Shown: piece by piece, positions 60,452 through 64,000 of the stretch | How the letters are laid out: every line of letters begins with the position of its first letter | Numbering within the stretch: position 1 is the first letter of the stretch | DNA from: Tricholoma matsutake | Lineage: Eukaryota > Basidiomycota > Agaricomycetes > Agaricales > Tricholomataceae | Assembly (NCBI GenBank): GCA_026075535.2 | Contig: AP026543.1 | Location: forward strand, 5,022,001-5,086,000 | Direction of reading: 5' to 3' | Length of the DNA: 64,000 nt | Program-made: the position numbers and the translations under genes | Notes under the pieces: generated by a model | Told to the model about the DNA's origin: nothing | Seen by the model: the letters and a program-made list of their open reading frames with translations, nothing else | Databases searched by the model: none

Positions 60452-61839
60452 ATGCAAAGCGAAGATGGTAATAGTTGCCCTGTGTCGAAGCGTTATTGGC
60501 ACCTCAAGATAAAAATCTGACATTGTGGACACTTTGCAGCAACGATAGACGCCGAAATAATTTCAACATCCGCTCAGCGGCTTCTTGACCACCATCTGTC
60601 AGAGTGTCGGGAGATTCTGAAGTTGAGAGTCCAGGTTGTCTCGTCTACTTCGTCCTTGGTCATGGAACTTCCTTCAACTCGAGAGTTGGAATTGGAAGCA
60701 CTGTTGAGGCAACGAGACAAACAGGTCGCTGAACTTAGTGTGAGATTTCAGTCAACCACTCGTGGGTCCCACTGACATTTGGTAAAGGATGAAATAACAC
60801 AGCTGCGACAATACCTTGCCTCGCAACCTGGTCCTTCAACTACCGATCCTGTTACCCTTCCGCCATCTCTAATATCTGTTCTACTGCCCCATATTCATGC
60901 TGCTTCGGCTGGACCAGATGTGACGGCAGGGTCTAATACGGTTACTGCCGCGCTTACGCAAAGGTCGCGACTTCTGCAAGAGGAGAACGACGAACTTTAT
61001 GACCTTCTAAAACAAGGAGAAACAGGCAAACTAAAAGAGGAAGTCCGTGGTCTCCGCAGAGTTGTGGAGAGGTTGGAGACAGCACTCCGAGGTCCGTAGC
61101 ATATATAAAGCTTGACAGCAGTTATCTCACCTTTGACATAGAGTCCCATGGAGTGATAACGACAATCTCGTACGTTCTCACCCACATCTTCTGTGGCAGA
61201 CTTTAAAATCTTATTTACAGCACTGAGCTTGACAAGTCTTACGAAAGTTTCATAGCATCCACTCGCCTAAACAATGTTTTGAACAGCACAAAATCGTACT
61301 CCCAATCTCCGCGGGCCTCCTACCACTCGCTACCCCAAGCTGGCCCTACCGGTAATGGAACTGGCATGTCGAAACTACCTCCCACTGGTCCAAGAGCCTA
61401 CAAGAAACCACGTCTGTCAGAAGCGCAGGCTTCGCCACCACCTCATCGAACAAATACAGCCCCCCCTCTTCATAAATCACATAGTAAGCATCATCCACCC
61501 GCTCGAGGTCATGACACGCGCGATTCTGTGCGTCGTGTGCCCGAAGGACGCGGAAAGCCTAATCACGTAAAAATGGACTTGGAGGAAGACCGTAGGTCGA
61601 TACCTCCACCGGCTTACGACCGTGAGAGGGAACGTGACCGTGATAGGGAGCGAGAACGTGGATCAAAAGAGCGAGACAGGGATGGGGGCCGGGAACGCGA
61701 TGGGAATAGGCCCTCCAGGCGCAATAGTGGCTTTGCGGGTCGTGGCGGCGGCCCTGTACGAAGGGCTGAGCGTGTATTAGGGCCTATTGACTCATTTCCT
61801 GGGGGGGATCGGACATTGGCTGAACGGATGGGACTATAA
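60452..61839 (+). CDS. WTAP/Mum2-like protein (m6A writer complex)
   Basis: A 16-base first exon (MQSED) joins at 60540 to ATIDAEIISTSAQRLLDHHL, then KLRVQVVSSTSSLVMELPST and LEALLRQRDKQVAELS. Next come ITQLRQYLASQPG, SRLLQEENDELYDLLKQGET, GKLKEEVRGLRRVVERLETA and, through two small exons, LRESHGVITTI and STELDKSYESFIASTRLNNV. This coiled-coil order agrees with WTAP/Mum2 (LVMRLATKEQEM, LIQENQELGRQLSQGRIAQL in the animal protein). The C-terminus is an Arg/Asp/Glu-rich tail (DRERERDRDRERERGSKERD) ending DRTLAERMGL, as in RNA-processing factors. Probably nuclear. Some chance remains that it is another coiled-coil RNA factor. Confidence 0.72.
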
Positions 61840-62543
61840 ACTTGCTTTGTGTTGCGTTTATCTGGACGGACCTTGCACATTCCAAGAAATCATCAGGCTG
61901 ATTTGTGTAGTATATATCCGGTACGGACTCTTTCCCTCTTCAAGTGTCGTATTCTGTAGCGATAGCTGACCTTTCGTCATCTCACAGTTGTGTATTCCTA
62001 TATCCTGCTTGTTGTCGCGTTGATTCTGCATCCCAATGTAAAATATCCTGTAGCTGCATGAGGCTTGACTGATTTCTAATAAAACTGCCGATTATATTCG
62101 TTATTCGTATGAAAATTTAACCTAACCATCTATGTAACCCGAAAGGCTAAGTATCTAGATTAGATACGTAACTCCGTGGGCTCGGACAGGCTCGGACAGA
62201 GCATATACATATTATGACAACTATCATTTTGGCATCGACCGCGGAAGATCTCGACGCTGATGCTATTTATATTCACCCACGCGGGTTCAGAACACTCAAC
62301 CGTGGTTGTCCGATCTTGGAATGAAACCAAGTAATTAAATTATTATTAATACGCGTTGAGCGATAGATAATTGTACAGTAGAGGAAATTAGACGAGCGTA
62401 CATAGTGTACTAGTAACTCTAAAATAGCGGAGGGGATAAGCAATACAGTACAATGCACGTGAAGAATTTCTCCAAACGAATAATGTGAGACTGGCTCAAG
62501 AGATTATGCACCAAAAATCCAAGATAGAGTAAATCGATGCCAT
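61840..62543. other. Convergent 704-bp spacer
   Basis: AT-rich gap between the WTAP-like stop and the stop of the Pro/Ser-rich gene. It contains a perfect tandem pair of GCTCGGACAG (62180-62199) and many short A/T runs around 62330-62420. No gene, tRNA or domain-bearing frame seen. Confidence 0.5.
62180..62199. repeat. GCTCGGACAG x2 direct repeat
   Basis: Two adjacent identical 10-mers in non-coding DNA. Confidence 0.85.
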
Positions 62544-63224
62544 TCATGCATTGGTTGTGTATGAGGCGCTCTGCTTCGTATTGTGCTTTGTATGGCGCAA
62601 CGAGAAGAATTTCAAGCATGTCATGCCTATACCGCTGTGCTTTTGCGGAGGAGGCACTCTAGGGAGCGGTTGGGGGATGTACGTAGATTCCGACAGAGGA
62701 GACACGTTATCAAAGTCGGGAAGGCGTATTGGAGACACGGACATCGGTTGCGAGGGGTGGTGCATGTATTTGACTTCCTTGGGTGCGGTAACCACGAAGG
62801 CTGGGATGGGGGGCACGGGCGGAGGTGGTGAGGGTATGGATGGGCTCGGAGGAGGCGAGCGGTAAGTTGTCGCACATGAAGGATAGCGACGAGAGGGTCG
62901 ACTGTGGTCAACGGAAAGCGACGTAGAAGGAAGGGGCAATGAAGGTGGCGTAGTGGGTGGCGACACGATTGGACTAGAGGAAGCCCTTCTCCTCCTCTCG
63001 GAACGCTCGCCTAATTGTTCATATGAGCGGGTAGAATGAACGAAATTACGGAGGCCTGTAGAGAGATGAAGGCCTGGGGGAAGGGATGGTGAAGATGATA
63101 TGGACTGTTTGCTAGAAGATTTGCGAAGACGTGCTTGGAGATGAGGAGAAGGTAAAGGAGCCGGCACGAATTCAGGAGAAGGTTGACGAGGAGGAGGAGA
63201 ATCTGGACGAACAAAGATAGACAT
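62544..63224 (-). CDS. Pro/Ser-rich protein of unknown function
   Basis: A single exon of 226 codons, MSIFVRPDSPPPRQPSPEFV to SASYTTNA. It is dominated by SP, PP and SSS clusters with PxxP motifs (PPPSPSIPSPPPPVPPIP). The only compact part is near the C-terminus (HSGIGMTCLKFFSLRHTKHN), a short hydrophobic-basic segment that could be a membrane or binding motif. The start is the first ATG. A 40-residue high-Pro run and the lack of stop codons over 680 bases support a real gene. I do not recognise a family, and no membrane helix or signal peptide is present. Confidence 0.6.
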   Translation of the reverse strand: MSIFVRPDSPPPRQPSPEFVPAPLPSPHLQARLRKSSSKQSISSSPSLPPGLHLSTGLRNFVHSTRSYEQLGERSERRRRASSSPIVSPPTTPPSLPLPSTSLSVDHSRPSRRYPSCATTYRSPPPSPSIPSPPPPVPPIPAFVVTAPKEVKYMHHPSQPMSVSPIRLPDFDNVSPLSESTYIPQPLPRVPPPQKHSGIGMTCLKFFSLRHTKHNTKQSASYTTNA

Positions 63225-63349
63225 TGGAATAAAGAACGAACATGGCGGACACTTAAGGTCTTTATACTATTAATAACGAAACAATGGTGACCAGGAAAGG
63301 AAACTCTCGTCGCCAACAGATCCCGCACGCGCCGAGTCATCGCTTCTTA

Positions 63350-64000
63350 GATCTTGCCACCGGAGCTCTGCGTCCGCCTCGAGTCTACTTTACCTCGGTC
63401 TCTGTCTCCCTTGGCAGATCTCTTTCAGAGAGCCGACGGTGGTGACATGATACGCCACCATGATGCACGACACGAGGCCTTATATTCGAGCTTAAACCTG
63501 TATCTTGGCCCGCGCTATCTCCTCCGAATGCGTGGATCACGCTGGGTGGCTTCACCCGCATGCCTGCTCATTTGTTCTACGAGTGGACTATTCTTCTGCT
63601 TCGACAAGCGCATCTACAAGCCATCATGCTTTATGTCGCCGCTTTTGGTACCTTCTCTCTCGGTGCCGCAATGATTTTACTCTCTTATGTGCTAGTCCAT
63701 GTTTTCTAGAATCCTATGCTCAATTAATGGTAAGTGGCTAACTTTGGACATATGTAGGTTGCTTGTCCTACGATCGACATGTGCGACCACCGTTCTATCG
63801 TTACTGCTTGGTTCTTTTCTGTGATAACATGTTACATACAAGCTTATGGAGACGATGTCGTCATCTGAGAAAGTTCTCAGCATTACAACAAACACTTCTC
63901 TGGATACGACTGGTGCATATAAATTTTGGACCTTCTTATTCCAAGTGTTCCTACTTAATGCAATGCCAATTGAAACCATTGACAGGCGACTTGCGTGGCG
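63350..64000 (+). CDS. Possible membrane-protein exons, cut by right edge
   Basis: A frame at about 63520-63710 reads NAWITLGGFTRMPAHLFYEW, then LQAIMLYVAAFGTFSLGAAM and ILLSYVLVHVF, two strongly hydrophobic stretches unlikely by chance. After a stop, another frame reads ESYAQLM|VACPTIDMCDHRSI across a GTAAG...ATATGTAG intron. Near the edge a third frame gives AYKFWTFLFQVFLLNAMPIE. I cannot join these into one consistent gene, so start, exon borders and function are unknown. It may be an intact polytopic membrane protein continuing past 64000 or a decayed one. Confidence 0.35.

Overview
The window looks like a gene-dense piece of a basidiomycete chromosome, most likely a mushroom-forming Agaricomycete. 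The reasons are the many short introns (about 45-65 bp, GT...AG, often with a CTAAY-type branch site), the short intergenic gaps, the Ser/Pro-rich low-complexity tails, and the gene content (Rim15-type kinase, EFR3, BSD2/Ndfip, THOC7, WTAP/Mum2-like and STEEP1-like genes). The species cannot be named from the sequence alone. No transposon, CRISPR array, prophage or rRNA was seen.

Layout, left to right. 1-3.6 kb (-): RhoGEF with DH and PH-like domains, running off the left edge. 3.6-4.2 kb: spacer with an inverted repeat and a tandem duplication. 4.2-6.1 kb (+): F-box protein. 6.37 kb (+): intron-containing tRNA-His(GTG). 6.5-7.8 kb (+): short tRNase Z. 7.8-8.9 kb (-): THO subunit THOC7. 9.1-11.2 kb (-): UIM-repeat protein. 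11.5-17.4 kb (-): Rim15/Greatwall-type hybrid kinase. 17.9-18.5 kb (+): mitochondrial ribosomal protein bS18m. 19.3-20.4 kb (-): RPN11. 20.6-22.5 kb (+): unrecognised coiled-coil protein. 22.6-25.0 kb (+): VPS52. 25.1-28.5 kb (-): EFR3. 29.0-29.9 kb (-): REV1-like BRCT protein. 30.1-32.1 kb (+): folylpolyglutamate synthase. 32.2-34.5 kb (-): SLX4. 34.7-38.9 kb (+): importin-11/Kap120. 39.0-40.5 kb (-): PEX2. 40.7-42.7 kb (+): PheRS alpha. 42.9-45.5 kb (-): Prm10/ThrE-like membrane protein. 45.6-46.2 kb (-): GNAT acetyltransferase. 46.4-47.8 kb (-): BSD2/Ndfip. 47.9-48.8 kb (+): EMC10. 48.8-51.2 kb (-): PheRS beta. 51.3-53.9 kb (+): DPH6. 54.2-56.6 kb (-): SUT1/SLC45-type sugar transporter. 57.0-58.9 kb (-): AVO2-like ankyrin protein. 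59.4-60.05 kb (+): STEEP1-like protein. 60.45-61.8 kb (+): WTAP/Mum2-like protein. 62.5-63.2 kb (-): Pro/Ser-rich protein. 63.4-64 kb (+): possible membrane-protein exons cut by the right edge.

The genes are mostly conserved housekeeping functions: RNA processing and modification (tRNase Z, THOC7, WTAP-like), translation (both PheRS subunits, DPH6, bS18m), protein turnover (RPN11, F-box, UIM, BSD2), membrane traffic (VPS52, EFR3, EMC10, PEX2), DNA repair (SLX4, BRCT) and nutrient/TOR signalling (Rim15, AVO2-like, sugar transporter). From about 19 to 54 kb neighbouring genes largely alternate strand, with divergent start codons 43-200 bp apart and convergent stop codons 65-220 bp apart.

The most notable observations are a tRNA gene directly in front of the tRNA 3'-processing enzyme gene, close linkage of the genes for the two PheRS subunits, a probable dual-start (mitochondrial/cytosolic) FPGS, a 43-bp divergent gap between BSD2 and EMC10, and a stand-alone REV1-type BRCT protein. 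I did not find a clearly new multi-gene system. Exon joins were worked out by eye, so CDS spans are more reliable than individual splice sites.
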